The notes: generated by a model not told the origin, from the sequence alone. 64,000 nt of DNA from Comamonas sp. (GCF_009360615.1 NZ_SPEY01000022.1:26290-90289), one strand, 5' to 3'; positions 46,719-56,294 are shown, numbered from the stretch's first letter. Program-made: numbers and translations.

Positions 46719-47528
46719 TTATGCGTCGAGAGCCTTTCGCACACCACGCAGAAAGTCTATTGCCAGAGGCACGATCTTCTCATGGGGCTGGTTGTCGAGC
46801 AGATCGATGATGCGGCTGCCGATGATGACGGCATCGGCCACCTGTCCCACCGTCTGTGCGGTCTGGGCATCGCGAATGCCGAAACCCACCCCCACGGGGA
46901 CGCTGACATGCTGGCGGATGCGCGGCAGCATGGCCTCCACGGCCGAGGTGTCCAGAGCACCCGAACCAGTCACGCCCTTGAGCGAGACATAGTAGACATA
47001 GCCACTGGCCACACGGGCCACCTGCTGCATGCGTTCCTCGGTGCTGGTGGGAGCCAGCAGGAAGATCAGATCCATGTCGCGGGCCTTGAGCTTGGCTGCA
47101 AACCCTTCGCATTCCTCGGGCGGATAGTCCACGATCAGGACCCCGTCAACGCCGGCTGTGGCGGCGTGGTCGACGAAGGCATCCTCGCCATGTACCTGGT
47201 CGTAGCGCTCCACAGGGTTGGCATAGCCCATGAGCACCACGGGCGTGGTCTGGTCCTTCTTGCGGAACTCGGCAACATAGGCCAGCACCTGGCTCAGGCC
47301 CACGCCGTTGGCAATGGCCTTGTCGCCTGCGCGCTGGATCGTGGGGCCGTCTGCCATGGGGTCGGAAAAGGGCACGCCCAGCTCGATCACGTCGGCACCG
47401 GCCTCCACCATGCCGTGCATGAGGGGCGGGGTGATGGCTGCGAAAGGAAAGCCTGCTGTCACATAGGGAATCAAGGCCTTGCGGCCTTCTTCCTTGAGCT
47501 TGCTGAAGGTGGCGGTGATTCGACTCAT
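46719..47528 (-). CDS. trpA: Tryptophan synthase alpha chain
   Basis: TrpA cleaves indole-3-glycerol phosphate to indole, which is passed to TrpB. The 269-residue TIM barrel has the catalytic Glu in [20 protein letters not shown] and the Asp in [10 protein letters not shown], with [15 protein letters not shown] and [11 protein letters not shown] at the phosphate site. It overlaps trpB by four bases (ATGA). Confidence 0.98.
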   Translation of the reverse strand: MSRITATFSKLKEEGRKALIPYVTAGFPFAAITPPLMHGMVEAGADVIELGVPFSDPMADGPTIQRAGDKAIANGVGLSQVLAYVAEFRKKDQTTPVVLMGYANPVERYDQVHGEDAFVDHAATAGVDGVLIVDYPPEECEGFAAKLKARDMDLIFLLAPTSTEERMQQVARVASGYVYYVSLKGVTGSGALDTSAVEAMLPRIRQHVSVPVGVGFGIRDAQTAQTVGQVADAVIIGSRIIDLLDNQPHEKIVPLAIDFLRGVRKALDA

Positions 47529-48817
47529 AACTTGTTGCCCCCTGCGGCAGCCTTGGCTGCATCATGTCCGGGAGCGCCCTTGACGGTGAGACCGCGCATG
47601 GAAGGGCGGTCGAAGTACTCGGCACCCGACAGGTCGGCCACGGTGCCGATGTCCTTGTCGCCACGGCCGGAGAGACTGACGAGTATGGACTGGTCGGGGC
47701 GCATGGTCTTGGCCAGCTTCATGGCATAGGCCACGGCGTGGCTGGACTCGAGGGCCGGGATGATGCCTTCCGCGCGGCACAGGTAGTGAAAGGCGTCCAG
47801 CGCTTCCTGGTCGGTAATGCCTACATACTGGGCGCGGCCGATCTCCTGCAGCCAGGCATGTTCAGGCCCCACACCGGGATAATCCAGGCCCGCGCTCACC
47901 GAGTGAGTTTCGGTGATCTGGCCGTTTTCGTCCTGCAGGATGAAGGTGCGGTTGCCGTGCAGCACGCCCGAGCTGCCCTTTTGCAGCGAAGCCGAGTGCT
48001 TGCCGGACTCCAGGCCTTCGCCGGCCGCCTCCACGCCGAACAGCCGGGTGTTCTCGTAGGGGATGTAGGGGTAGAAGATGCCCATGGCATTGCTGCCGCC
48101 GCCCACGCAGGCGACCACGGCATCGGGCTGTGCATCGGCACCCAGGAACTCGGGCATCTGGGTCAGGCACTCCTCGCCGATGACCTTCTGGAAGTCGCGC
48201 ACCATCATGGGGTAGGGATGGGGGCCGGCCACGGTGCCGATGATGTAGAAGGTGTTGTCCACATGGGCCACCCAGTCGCGCATGGCTTCGTTGAGCGCAT
48301 CCTTGAGTGTTTTGGAGCCGGACTCCACCGGCACCACGGTCGCGCCGAGCAGCTTCATGCGGTAGACGTTGGGGCTTTGGCGTTTCACGTCCTCGGCGCC
48401 CATGTAGACGATGCACTCGAGGCCGTAGCGCGCGCAGATGGTGGCCGTGGCCACTCCATGCTGGCCGGCGCCTGTCTCGGCAATGATGCGCGGCTTGCCC
48501 ATGCGCTTGGCGAGCATGGCCTGGCCGATCACATTGTTGATCTTGTGCGCACCCGTGTGGTTGAGGTCTTCGCGCTTCAGATAGATCTGCGCTCCGCCCA
48601 TTTCACGGCTCATGCGCGAGGCATGATAGACGGGTGAGGGGCGGCCTACATAGTGGGCCAGTTCGGACTGGAATTCGGCGATGAATTCGGGGTCGTTCTG
48701 ATACTTGGCGTAGGCCTCGCGCAGCTCGGTGAGTGCGTGGGTCAGGGTTTCGCTGGCGAAGCTGCCGCCGTAGCGGCCGAAATGGCCGTGGACGTCGGGA
48801 TAGTGGTATTCAAACAT
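47525..48817 (-). CDS. trpB: Tryptophan synthase beta chain
   Basis: TrpB joins indole and serine with PLP to form tryptophan. The 430-residue protein has the PLP Lys in [20 protein letters not shown], the segment [13 protein letters not shown], and the phosphate-binding glycine loop in [16 protein letters not shown]. The start at 48817 ([11 protein letters not shown]) lies inside the reading frame of trpF, with a 76-base overlap. The roughly 25 extra C-terminal residues (ending AAAGGNKL) are not conserved. Confidence 0.98.
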   Translation of the reverse strand: MFEYHYPDVHGHFGRYGGSFASETLTHALTELREAYAKYQNDPEFIAEFQSELAHYVGRPSPVYHASRMSREMGGAQIYLKREDLNHTGAHKINNVIGQAMLAKRMGKPRIIAETGAGQHGVATATICARYGLECIVYMGAEDVKRQSPNVYRMKLLGATVVPVESGSKTLKDALNEAMRDWVAHVDNTFYIIGTVAGPHPYPMMVRDFQKVIGEECLTQMPEFLGADAQPDAVVACVGGGSNAMGIFYPYIPYENTRLFGVEAAGEGLESGKHSASLQKGSSGVLHGNRTFILQDENGQITETHSVSAGLDYPGVGPEHAWLQEIGRAQYVGITDQEALDAFHYLCRAEGIIPALESSHAVAYAMKLAKTMRPDQSILVSLSGRGDKDIGTVADLSGAEYFDRPSMRGLTVKGAPGHDAAKAAAGGNKL

Positions 48818-49527
48818 GTGTCGGTCTGCAAAATTGGAGCATCAGCTGCGCGTACGGCAGCAATGAAGCGATGAATCTTGTGGGCATCCTTGATGCCTTT
48901 GAGGGGCTTGCCATCGGGACCTTCGGCCTCGACACCAGAACTCACATCAACGGCCAGAGACAACCCGCGAGGGCGCACTTGCAAGATGCCATCGGTCACG
49001 TTTGCAGGCGTGAGTCCACCAGACAAAACGAGGTGAGAGTCGACGCTTGTTGGCAGAAGTGACCAATTGAATGCCTTACCGCCGCCGCCATAACCATCGA
49101 CATGGGCGTCGAGCAGGATGGCTTGGGCCTTTGAATAACGTTGGGCATATTCTACGAGGTCAAACTGCGCTGCATCGTCTCCGAGGGGTATGCGCGCTGC
49201 GCGCAGCCAGGGCTGGCGGCCGCGGGTGGAGACTTCGCAATCCGCTGGCGATTCATCGCCATGAAATTGCACGCAGGCGTTTGGTATCCGGTCGCAGGCA
49301 GCTATCACATTGGTAGCTGTTTCATTCACAAAGAGCAAAACAGGTGTGACAAAGGGCGGCAGCCGCCGTGCCAGCTCGGCCGCTCGGTGCAGCGTCACTG
49401 CGCGCGGGCTGGGGGCATAGAGCACGAAGCCGATGGCGTCGGCACCGGCGGCCACCGCGACATCGACATCCTGCTCGCGTGTCAGGCCGCAGATCTTGAT
49501 GCGGGTGCGGGAGGCAAGGGAAGACAT
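48742..49527 (-). CDS. trpF: Phosphoribosylanthranilate isomerase, long C-terminus
   Basis: TrpF isomerises phosphoribosylanthranilate. The TIM barrel is clear: [20 protein letters not shown] with the catalytic Cys, then [21 protein letters not shown], the catalytic Asp in [20 protein letters not shown], and [10 protein letters not shown]. Start [14 protein letters not shown] at 49527. The family usually ends near [11 protein letters not shown], but here the frame runs on about 30 codons, of which 25 lie inside trpB. The protein thus has 261 residues rather than about 210-220. The tail is Thr/Ala-rich with no known domain. Confidence 0.93.
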   Translation of the reverse strand: MSSLASRTRIKICGLTREQDVDVAVAAGADAIGFVLYAPSPRAVTLHRAAELARRLPPFVTPVLLFVNETATNVIAACDRIPNACVQFHGDESPADCEVSTRGRQPWLRAARIPLGDDAAQFDLVEYAQRYSKAQAILLDAHVDGYGGGGKAFNWSLLPTSVDSHLVLSGGLTPANVTDGILQVRPRGLSLAVDVSSGVEAEGPDGKPLKGIKDAHKIHRFIAAVRAADAPILQTDTCLNTTIPTSTAISAATAAASPAKP

Positions 49528-49569
49528 GACTAATCCGTGGCGTTGCAGCAATCGTTGGCAGGTGGCTGC

Positions 49570-50391
49570 TCAGGGCAGCCAGGCAAACGGTGGGGTGTCG
49601 GCAGGCAGGCCCCAGCGACTATCGTACAGGGGGCCGAGAAAGTACAGTCCGTCCGGGGAGAAGGTGGGGGCCGCCACCTCGCGCGAGCGTGCATCGAGCA
49701 CCTGCTGCATCCACTGCACGGGCTTGGAGCCCTGGCCCACGTAGATCAGGCAGCCCATGATGTTGCGGATCATGTGGTGTAGAAAAGCGCTGCCCTCGAA
49801 CTCGAAACGCCAGTAGCCACATTCCATCTGCGCATCGCGCATCGGTGCCCGGCCAGCGGGGCGGTAGTGGATGTCGATGCGGTGCAGGGTCTTGACCGGA
49901 CTCTTGGCCTGGCAGCCCGCGGCGCGAAAGGACGAAAAATCATGCTCGCCCAGCAACAGGTCGGCGGCCGCGCGCATGCGCTGCGCATCCAGGGTCTGAA
50001 ACACCCAGCCCACCCGGCCCTGGTCGACGCTGGGGCGCACAGGGGACTGCAGCAGCACATAGGCATAGCGACGTGCGGTGGCACAGGCGCGGGAGTGGAA
50101 GCCGTCCGGGACCTCGGCTGCCCATTGCACGGCGATGTCCTTGGGCAGGAAGGTGTTGGTGCCACGTACCCAGGAGTTGGGCGCGCGCTGCAGCTCGGTG
50201 TCAAAGTGCACGACCTGCATCAGACCGTGCACACCGGAATCGGTGCGGCCGGCGCAGATCGTGGAGACTTCTTGAGCAGCAAAGCGGCCCAGGGCCGCTT
50301 CGAGTTTGTCTTGTACGGTGTTGCCATCGGGTTGGCTTTGCCAGCCGCGATAGGCCTGACCGTTGTAGCTGACGCCAAGAGCTATGCGCAT
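49570..50391 (-). CDS. truA: tRNA pseudouridine(38-40) synthase
   Basis: TruA modifies uridines 38-40 in the tRNA anticodon stem. The 273-residue protein starts MRIALGVSYNGQAYRGWQSQ; the catalytic Asp is in ICAGRTDSGVHGLMQVVHFD; FHSRACATARRYAYVLL and FLHHMIRNIMGCLIYVGQG are further family blocks. It lies between fimV and trpF as in many Betaproteobacteria. Confidence 0.97.
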   Translation of the reverse strand: MRIALGVSYNGQAYRGWQSQPDGNTVQDKLEAALGRFAAQEVSTICAGRTDSGVHGLMQVVHFDTELQRAPNSWVRGTNTFLPKDIAVQWAAEVPDGFHSRACATARRYAYVLLQSPVRPSVDQGRVGWVFQTLDAQRMRAAADLLLGEHDFSSFRAAGCQAKSPVKTLHRIDIHYRPAGRAPMRDAQMECGYWRFEFEGSAFLHHMIRNIMGCLIYVGQGSKPVQWMQQVLDARSREVAAPTFSPDGLYFLGPLYDSRWGLPADTPPFAWLP

Positions 50392-50431
50392 GGCATGGCT
50401 CCCGGCGCGGGGTCTGAGTGCATCAAATCAA

Positions 50432-53347
50432 TCAACCAATCTGAGAGAGAAGGCTGTGAGCCTTGGCCTTGAGATCGCCATGGGCCTCGGCGATCACTTC
50501 CTCGATCAGTGTACGCGCTCCGTCGCTGTCGCCGATGGCATTGAACTCTTCGGCCAGGGCCAGCTTGGTGGCCAGCGGGTCTTCGGGTTCGGAGGGGGCA
50601 GGCACGGTATCGATCGTTGCCGCACCATCGGAGCCTCCCAGGTCCAGCGACAGGCCGCTGAGGTCGAAAGTCACCTCGGGCTGCGCTGCCGTGGCAGCGA
50701 CAGGGCTTTCGCGCTCCCCGTCCGGCTGCTGCAGGGTCAGCGCTTCGAGGTCATGGTCAGCGTTCAGGCTCTCCTGGCTGGAAGAGCGTTCCAGCGGTGT
50801 GGTTTCCTGTCCGATTGGTGGCTCGGGGCGGGACTGCGAGGGCAGGGCGAAGCTGTCGAGATCGAACTCGAGCGCGTTCAGGGCGTTTGACTCGGAAGGG
50901 GCCGGGGGCTCCACCGGAGCCTGCGGGGCCGTGGCAGGCAGGCTGAACGAAGCCAGATCGTCGAGATCGAGGTTCAGGCCGTTGTCTGCAGCCGCTGGCT
51001 CGGGGGGCGTGGCGGCGGGTGTGTCCCACTGTGCCAGTGCCGCGAAATCCTGTTCGTTGGGCAGGGAGACCGGCTCGGATGCCACAGGAGCGGCGCTGGC
51101 CGCAGTGTCGGGAAGGTCGGCCGGCAACTCGAGGTCCATGTCGAAGTCCATGCCTGCGGGCTCGGTGGGCGGGCCTTCGCGGCTGGCCGCTGCCTCGGCG
51201 GCCTGTGCAGCAGCCAATGCCGAGCCAAAGCCCACGGCGGCGGCCGCTGCGCCTTGCAAGGCGGGCGACGAATCGGAAGCCGCGAAGGCGCTCGGGGCGG
51301 CCGTCGCCAGGGGCTGAGGGGCGCCGCCCAGCTGATAGGTCAGGTTTTCAGGATCCAGGATACGGCCTTGGTCTGCCAGTCGCTGCCATTCAGGGCCCTT
51401 GCCCTGGGTCAGCGCAAAGACGTTGTTGGCCACCGAGGCGAAGGCCATGCGGTCATGGCGCTTGGCATAGATTTCAGCCAGCTTCTGGTGCAGCACCAGG
51501 CGGTTGGGGTCGTTGCGCAGCGCTTCCTTGAGGATTTCCTCGGCCTGGAGGTCGCGGCCGTAGGCCAGGTAGACATCGGCTTCGGCCAGCGGATCCACGT
51601 CGCCGGCATCGAGCTGGCTGGGAGAGTACTGCATGGACTGGCCCGACATCTGGCTGCTGCTGGTCGTGGTGTCCACACGCTGGCCGCCGCTGGCGCCAAA
51701 GAAGGAGTCCGCCGACAGCTGGCTGTCGCCCAGCATGCTGTCCGCGCCTGCCGCCGCAGCCTTGCGACGCTGGGAGACTCGGTAGCCGCCATAGCCCAGC
51801 AGCAGTGCCAGCAGTGCTGCGCCCGCCAGCGGGACGGTCGGATCTTCCATCAGGCTGTCGATAAAGCTGGGCTCTGCAGGAATGGGGGCCGGTGCCGCCA
51901 CGGGCTTGGGAGGTGCAGCCGGTGCCGGTGCTGGAGGCGCGGCAGTGGCCTGCGCCGATTCGCCCTCGGCCTGTGCCGGCGGGGTGTCGCCGGGTTTGCC
52001 GGGCCCGGCGGGAGCGGCTCCCGATGTCGGAGCATCGGCTGCCGCAGTGGCGGGCGGAGCTGCAGGTGTGGCAGGTGCAGCCGGTGCATCCGTGACGGGA
52101 GCCGGTGCTGCGGTATTGGCTGCGCCGCCCGCGGGGACGGTGACGCTGGGGCCTGCCGCCGGTGCAGGTGCCGCAGCGGTGCCGGACGCGGAGGCGGCCG
52201 GCGTACCGGCAGGCTTGGTCGCTGCCGCAATCTGGCTCAGCTCGGCCATATTGCGCTTGAGTTCATCGGCACGCGCAGACTGATCGGCCGCCTGTTTCTG
52301 CTGGGCCATCTGTTCGTCCGCAGCCACCCCCTTGACAGACCCCTTGGACAGGGTGAGCTTGTCAGGTGCTGCGGTGGCGGACTTGGCATCCGCGACATGC
52401 GCCTGAACCTGGCCGGAGGCGCTGCGCGAGGCGGCTTCCACAGTGGCCACGGGAGCCACGCCGGCCAGCTGGCGGCGGAACTGGTTGAAATCCTGCGACT
52501 GGGCCGCCATGATCTGGCGTGCTTCCTTGGCCGAGGTGGCCTGGGCCGCAGCCTGATCGGGCATCTGAATCACGACGCCACTGCGCATGCGGTTGATGTT
52601 GCCATTGACAAAGGCCTGGGGGTTGCTGCGCAACATAGCCACCAGCATCTGATCGAGCGAGACGCCGGCGGGCTTGTGCGCCGCAGCAAGGCGACCGGCC
52701 GTGTCACCGGTCCGGACGCGGACTTCGTCACCGTTGCCGGCGGGGGCTGCGGCACCGGTTTGGCGCTTGCGCTGCGGCTTCGCGGCAGCTTCGTCCTGGT
52801 CGCGGTCATTGCGCAGATCCCTGCCGGCGGTGCTGACAGGGCTGGAGGCGGCACGAGGGGTCGCTGCGGCACGCGCAGGTGCTGCCGCCGCAGCAGGCGT
52901 GGCCTGAGCGGCGGTGGTGGGTGCAGGAGCAGCGCGGCGCGTTGCCGGAGGATCGAGCAGCAAGGTGTAGTTGCGCTGCAGCTTGCCCGATGCCCAGTTG
53001 GCGTCGATCACCAGGTCGACAAAGGGGTCGTTGACCGGCTGGAAGCTGCTGAGCTTGAGCACCGCCGTGCCGTTGGCGCGCTTTTGCACCTGCACGCGCA
53101 CCGAGTTGGCCGTGCCGGTGAATTCCATGCCCTGGGCGCGGAAGGCGGCCGGGGAGGCTATGGCCGCCTGCAGGCTATCGGCTTCGGCTGCGCTGAGCTG
53201 AGGGATCTCGACCTCGGCACGCAGAGGTTCGCCCAGAGCCGACTGCACCGTGATGCGGCCCAATGCCAATGCCCACGCATCGGTTGCCGGCAGGCTTGAC
53301 AGTGCGAGGGAGGCTGCGGCGAGCGCAGAGAGTTTCCAGCGTTGCAT
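50432..53347 (-). CDS. fimV: FimV/HubP-like peptidoglycan-binding pole-organising protein
   Basis: A 971-residue inner-membrane protein. FimV and HubP localise to the cell pole and affect type IV pili, twitching and chemoreceptor placement. A signal peptide (residues 1-25, LAAASLALSSLPATDAWA) is followed by the conserved N-terminal domain starting LALGRITVQSALGEPLRAEV, a LysM-like segment (EVRVRTGDTAGRLAAAHKP with a later RMRSGVVIQMP), a long Ala/Pro linker, one transmembrane helix (VPLAGAALLALLLGYGGY), and an acidic cytoplasmic tail with LAEADVYLAYGRDLQAEEIL and a C-terminal domain KLALAEEFNAIGDSDGARTL that resembles the FimV C-terminal fold. Start at MQRWKLSALA; upstream residues are not conserved. 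Confidence 0.93.
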   Translation of the reverse strand: MQRWKLSALAAASLALSSLPATDAWALALGRITVQSALGEPLRAEVEIPQLSAAEADSLQAAIASPAAFRAQGMEFTGTANSVRVQVQKRANGTAVLKLSSFQPVNDPFVDLVIDANWASGKLQRNYTLLLDPPATRRAAPAPTTAAQATPAAAAAPARAAATPRAASSPVSTAGRDLRNDRDQDEAAAKPQRKRQTGAAAPAGNGDEVRVRTGDTAGRLAAAHKPAGVSLDQMLVAMLRSNPQAFVNGNINRMRSGVVIQMPDQAAAQATSAKEARQIMAAQSQDFNQFRRQLAGVAPVATVEAASRSASGQVQAHVADAKSATAAPDKLTLSKGSVKGVAADEQMAQQKQAADQSARADELKRNMAELSQIAAATKPAGTPAASASGTAAAPAPAAGPSVTVPAGGAANTAAPAPVTDAPAAPATPAAPPATAAADAPTSGAAPAGPGKPGDTPPAQAEGESAQATAAPPAPAPAAPPKPVAAPAPIPAEPSFIDSLMEDPTVPLAGAALLALLLGYGGYRVSQRRKAAAAGADSMLGDSQLSADSFFGASGGQRVDTTTSSSQMSGQSMQYSPSQLDAGDVDPLAEADVYLAYGRDLQAEEILKEALRNDPNRLVLHQKLAEIYAKRHDRMAFASVANNVFALTQGKGPEWQRLADQGRILDPENLTYQLGGAPQPLATAAPSAFAASDSSPALQGAAAAAVGFGSALAAAQAAEAAASREGPPTEPAGMDFDMDLELPADLPDTAASAAPVASEPVSLPNEQDFAALAQWDTPAATPPEPAAADNGLNLDLDDLASFSLPATAPQAPVEPPAPSESNALNALEFDLDSFALPSQSRPEPPIGQETTPLERSSSQESLNADHDLEALTLQQPDGERESPVAATAAQPEVTFDLSGLSLDLGGSDGAATIDTVPAPSEPEDPLATKLALAEEFNAIGDSDGARTLIEEVIAEAHGDLKAKAHSLLSQIG

Positions 53348-53718
53348 AGGGCTCAGACTTGATTCGTGCAGCCTACAGCCCTCTTGTTCTTGATCGGGTT
53401 TGTGGCTGCGGTGCACATAAAAAATGGGAAATTCCAGCAGGCGGCAAAGGTCTCTCGGGCCGGCGGACACAGTTTGCATTGTCAACGACGCTATTGCAAT
53501 GTGAGCAAAAGCATGGCTGGCAAGGCGCTGAATTGTTGTCGATTGGCAACGAGATGAAACCTAATGTAGGTTAGTTGACCGTTTGCATTCGCCCGAACAG
53601 GCGGGCAATTGTCGCCCAAGCCCGTAGCCCGGGGATGAAAAAAGCGCCAGTCATCACGCGGATGAGCGGCGCTTTGCTGCGCTGGATCAAGCCGTCAGGC
53701 GGCTTGATGGCGTCGGGA
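53348..53718. other. fimV upstream region and asd 3' structures
   Basis: No gene is supported. Next to the asd stop is a perfect hairpin ATCAAGCCG/CGGCTTGAT (53686-53708). Nearer fimV a perfect small dyad AACCTA-ATG-TAGGTT lies at 53558-53572 in a region of lower GC (53480-53580) that probably holds the fimV promoter. No clear promoter boxes were identified. Confidence 0.45.
53638..53675 (-). terminator. Rho-independent terminator of asd
   Basis: On the minus strand AAAGCGCC and GGCGCTTT close a loop of about 19 bases and are followed by TTT, forming TTTTTT with the stem end. It lies 44 bases after the asd stop. Confidence 0.75.
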
Positions 53719-54831
53719 TCAGGCCGCCAGCAGGATGCGCAGCATGCGGCGCAGGGGCTCGGCTGCGCCCCACAGCAACTGGTCGCCGATCACGAAGGCC
53801 GAGACGTATTCAGGGCCCATGTTGAGCTTGCGCACGCGGCCCACGGCAACCTCAAGGCCGCCAGTGGTCGCTGCGGGCGTCAGTTCCTTGACGGTCAGTG
53901 CGCGGTCGTTGGCCACGAACTTGACCCAGGGATTGCCGCCCTTGATCAGGGCTTCGATCTCTTGCAGGGGCAGGTCCTTCCTGAGCTTCAGGGTCAGAGC
54001 CAGGCTGTGGCAGCGCATGGCGCCGATGCGCACGCACAGGCCGTCCACGGGGATGGTGGCGTCGGTGCCGAGAATCTTGTTGACTTCGGCCTGGCCCTTC
54101 CATTCTTCCTTGGACTGGCCGTTGGGCAGCTGTACGTCGATCCAGGGGATCAGGCCGCCGGCCAGAGGCGCGCCGAAGAATTCGGTAGGCACATCCTCGC
54201 GGATGGTCTGGGCGACCTTGCGGTCGATTTCCAGAATCGCCGATGCCGGGGTTGCCAGCTCGTCGGCGACGGCAGCGTGCACCACACCCATGCCCTTGAG
54301 CAGTTCGCGCATATGGTTGGCACCACCACCCGATGCGGCCTGGTAGGTCATGGAAGAGACCCACTCGACCAGACCCGCCTTGAACAGGCCGCCCAGACCC
54401 ATCAGCAGAATGGAGTTGGTGCAGTTGCCGCCGATCCAGTTCTTGCCGCCGGCGGCGAGCTTTTGCCGGATCAGATCGTCGTTGACGGGGTCCAGCACGA
54501 TGACGGCATCGTCCTCCATGCGCAGCGAAGAGGCGGCGTCAATCCAGTGGCCGTTCCAGCCGGCGGCGCGGATCTTGGGGAAGATTTCCTTGGTGTAGTC
54601 GCCACCCTGGCAGGTGATGATGATGTCGCACTTGGACAGCTCGGCGATGTCGTTGGCGTCCTTCAGCTCGGTGTGCACCGTGGCCATGGCCGGAGCCTTG
54701 CCGCCGGCATTGGAGGTGGAGAAGAACACGGGCTCGATCAGTGCGAAGTCGCCTTCGGCCTGCATGCGGTCCATCAGCACGGAGCCGACCATGCCGCGCC
54801 AGCCCACCAAACCTACCAATTGCTTGCTCAT
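53719..54831 (-). CDS. asd: Aspartate-semialdehyde dehydrogenase
   Basis: Asd makes aspartate semialdehyde, the branch point to lysine/diaminopimelate, methionine, threonine and isoleucine. The 370-residue protein starts [20 protein letters not shown] (NADP loop), and has the active-site Cys in [17 protein letters not shown], the substrate segment [20 protein letters not shown], and the His in [15 protein letters not shown]. It resembles the gram-negative (E. coli-type) branch. A 370-base leader region with a small Thr/Ile-rich open frame precedes it. Ribosome site AAGGG. Confidence 0.98.
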   Translation of the reverse strand: MSKQLVGLVGWRGMVGSVLMDRMQAEGDFALIEPVFFSTSNAGGKAPAMATVHTELKDANDIAELSKCDIIITCQGGDYTKEIFPKIRAAGWNGHWIDAASSLRMEDDAVIVLDPVNDDLIRQKLAAGGKNWIGGNCTNSILLMGLGGLFKAGLVEWVSSMTYQAASGGGANHMRELLKGMGVVHAAVADELATPASAILEIDRKVAQTIREDVPTEFFGAPLAGGLIPWIDVQLPNGQSKEEWKGQAEVNKILGTDATIPVDGLCVRIGAMRCHSLALTLKLRKDLPLQEIEALIKGGNPWVKFVANDRALTVKELTPAATTGGLEVAVGRVRKLNMGPEYVSAFVIGDQLLWGAAEPLRRMLRILLAA

Positions 54832-54872
54832 TTGAAACGCCCTTTCAGTTTTGAAAACAGTTGCTTGAGACT

Positions 54873-54916
54873 GATTCGTCCGGCTCGTCAGGGCCGGAGG
54901 GGGCGCGCGACGAACC
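54873..54916 (-). promoter_or_regulatory. Hairpin between the leader frame and asd
   Basis: On the minus strand GGTTCG and CGAATC (one G-U pair) form an outer stem, and TCCGGC and GCCGGA an inner stem, nine bases after the leader stop codon. A GCGCGC box at 54903-54908 inside it could instead pair with the GCGCGC at 54953-54960 inside the leader frame, giving an alternative fold. There is no T-run. Confidence 0.5.
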
Positions 54917-54924
54917 GGGCTGGG

Positions 54925-55035
54925 TCAGCCTGTAATCGTCTTAATGGTGATTGCGCGCGCATTCACACCGGCAAGCTTTGCGGGTGTGACGATCTCGTGA
55001 GCGAAGGTGCGTGCGGCAAACATAAGAGTTGTCAT
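54925..55035 (-). CDS. Candidate Thr/Ile-rich leader peptide upstream of asd
   Basis: A 36-codon frame on the minus strand, from ATG at 55033-55035 to TGA at 54925-54927; an inner ATG at 55023 would give 32 codons. The last residues read RAITIKTITG: among the final eight there are three Thr, three Ile and one Lys, all products of the pathway that starts with Asd. This recalls the E. coli thr leader, whose peptide also ends in a Thr/Ile run and TTG-type residues. No strong Shine-Dalgarno is seen at either ATG. The frame has 89 bases to the asd start, filled by a hairpin. Identification as an attenuator peptide is inference. Confidence 0.45.
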   Translation of the reverse strand: MTTLMFAARTFAHEIVTPAKLAGVNARAITIKTITG

Positions 55036-55088
55036 TCTAGCGACTAGAGAAAAAGCTTGAAGAATCAAAAGTGCTTGAAACTCTAGTC
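55036..55088 (-). promoter_or_regulatory. Competing stems in the asd leader
   Basis: GACTAGAG (55042-55049) and CTCTAGTC (55081-55088) are perfect eight-base complements 31 bases apart. The same inner segment, as CTAGA (55044-55048), can instead pair with TCTAG at 55036-55040 across three bases, next to the leader ATG. The two pairings exclude each other. Confidence 0.4.
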
Positions 55089-55090
55089 AT

Positions 55091-55153
55091 AACGTCGAAA
55101 TATATGATTTATTTTTGACGTTTTGTTTTATTTGATGCCGAAATTTGTATCAA
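55091..55153 (-). promoter_or_regulatory. Probable asd promoter and operator-like dyad
   Basis: On the minus strand TTGATA (55148-55153), a 17-base spacer and TAAAAC (55125-55130) fit a housekeeping promoter. Just after the -10, where transcription should begin, lies a dyad AACGTCGAAA/TTTTGACGTT (55091-55122; one mismatch, 12-base centre). The stretch 55035-55150 is strikingly AT-rich compared with the rest of the window. Confidence 0.5.
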
Positions 55154-55155
55154 CC

Positions 55156-55191
55156 CCAAAGCCGCCGCTTGCGGCGGCGGCGGGGCTTTGG
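55156..55191 (-). terminator. Hairpin after leuB
   Basis: CCAAAGCC and GGCTTTGG arms with an inner GCCGCCGC/GCGGCGGC pair lie 13 bases after the leuB stop. No T-run follows on the minus strand (GGGGTTGAT), so termination strength is unclear. It separates leuB from the asd promoter. Confidence 0.55.
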
Positions 55192-55204
55192 CGGTTTCGC
55201 TGCT

Positions 55205-56281
55205 TCAGACGCCGGCCAGGGCCTTGACCACGGCATCGCCCATTTCACGGGTGCTGACCTTGGTCGTGCCTTCGCTGTAGATGTCGGCGGTGCGCAGGCC
55301 GTCGGCCAGCACTTTTTGCACGGCCGCTTCGATCTTCTGGGCGGCGGCTTCCTGGCCCAGACTGAAGCGCAGCATCATGGCGGCCGAGAGGATGGTGGCC
55401 AGAGGATTGGCAATGCCCTTGCCGGCGATATCGGGGGCCGAACCGTGGCTGGGCTCGTACAGGCCTTGCTTCTTGTCGTTCAGGCTGGCGCTGGGCAGCA
55501 TGCCGATGGAGCCGGTCAGCATGGAGGCTTCGTCGGAGAGGATGTCGCCGAACATATTGCCGGTGACCACCACGTCGAAGCGCTTGGGCTCCTTGACCAG
55601 TTGCATGGCGGCGTTGTCCACGTACATATGGTCCAGCGCCACATCGGGGTACTGCTTGGCGACTTCGCTGACCACGTCCTTCCAGAGCTGGAAGGTTTCC
55701 AGCACATTGGCCTTGTCCACGCTGGTCACGCGCTTGCTGCGCTTCTGGGCGGCCTGGAAGGCGACATGGGCGATGCGCTCGATTTCGGGGCGGGTGTAGC
55801 GCATGGTGTCGAAGGCCTCCTCGGCTCCGGGGAAGTGGCCGTCGGGAGCCACGCGGCGGCCGCGCGGCTGGCCGAAGTAGATGTCGCCGGTCAGCTCGCG
55901 GATGATCAGGATGTCCAGGCCTGCCACCAGCTCGGGCTTGAGGCTGGAGGCATGGGTCAGCTCCTTGTAGCAGATGGCGGGGCGGAAGTTGGCGAACAGT
56001 CCCAGGGCCTTGCGCAGGCCCAGAATGGCCTGCTCGGGGCGCAGGGGGCGGTCCAGCGTGTCGTACTTCCAGTCGCCCACGGCGCCGAACAGGATGGCGT
56101 CGGCTTCCTGGGCCAGCTTCAGCGTGGCCGGAGGCAGGGGGTGGCCGGCAGCTTCGAAGCCGGCACCGCCCACGGGAGCGGTTTCCATCTCCAGACCCAG
56201 ATTCAGGGCCTCGAGTACCTTGACGGCTTCCGCGACGATTTCGGGACCGATGCCATCACCGGGCAAAACTGCAATCTTCAT
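55205..56281 (-). CDS. leuB: 3-isopropylmalate dehydrogenase
   Basis: LeuB oxidises and decarboxylates 3-isopropylmalate with NAD in leucine synthesis. The 358-residue protein starts [20 protein letters not shown]; the substrate loop is [35 protein letters not shown] is seen as [15 protein letters not shown]; the metal-binding Asp region is [20 protein letters not shown]; and the cofactor region is [20 protein letters not shown]. It follows leuD in the order leuC-leuD-leuB. Confidence 0.98.
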   Translation of the reverse strand: MKIAVLPGDGIGPEIVAEAVKVLEALNLGLEMETAPVGGAGFEAAGHPLPPATLKLAQEADAILFGAVGDWKYDTLDRPLRPEQAILGLRKALGLFANFRPAICYKELTHASSLKPELVAGLDILIIRELTGDIYFGQPRGRRVAPDGHFPGAEEAFDTMRYTRPEIERIAHVAFQAAQKRSKRVTSVDKANVLETFQLWKDVVSEVAKQYPDVALDHMYVDNAAMQLVKEPKRFDVVVTGNMFGDILSDEASMLTGSIGMLPSASLNDKKQGLYEPSHGSAPDIAGKGIANPLATILSAAMMLRFSLGQEAAAQKIEAAVQKVLADGLRTADIYSEGTTKVSTREMGDAVVKALAGV

Positions 56282-56294
56282 GATGTTCCTTTGA

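Noticed and set aside
48842..49527. A trp leader peptide upstream of trpF
   Set aside because: truA precedes trpF by 42 bases and no Trp-codon-rich short frame is present in between.
51254..53299. A 681-codon open frame opposite fimV, with Cys/Arg/Gly-rich runs
   Set aside because: It arises from the Ala/Pro-rich linker of fimV read backwards; no credible start context or homology.
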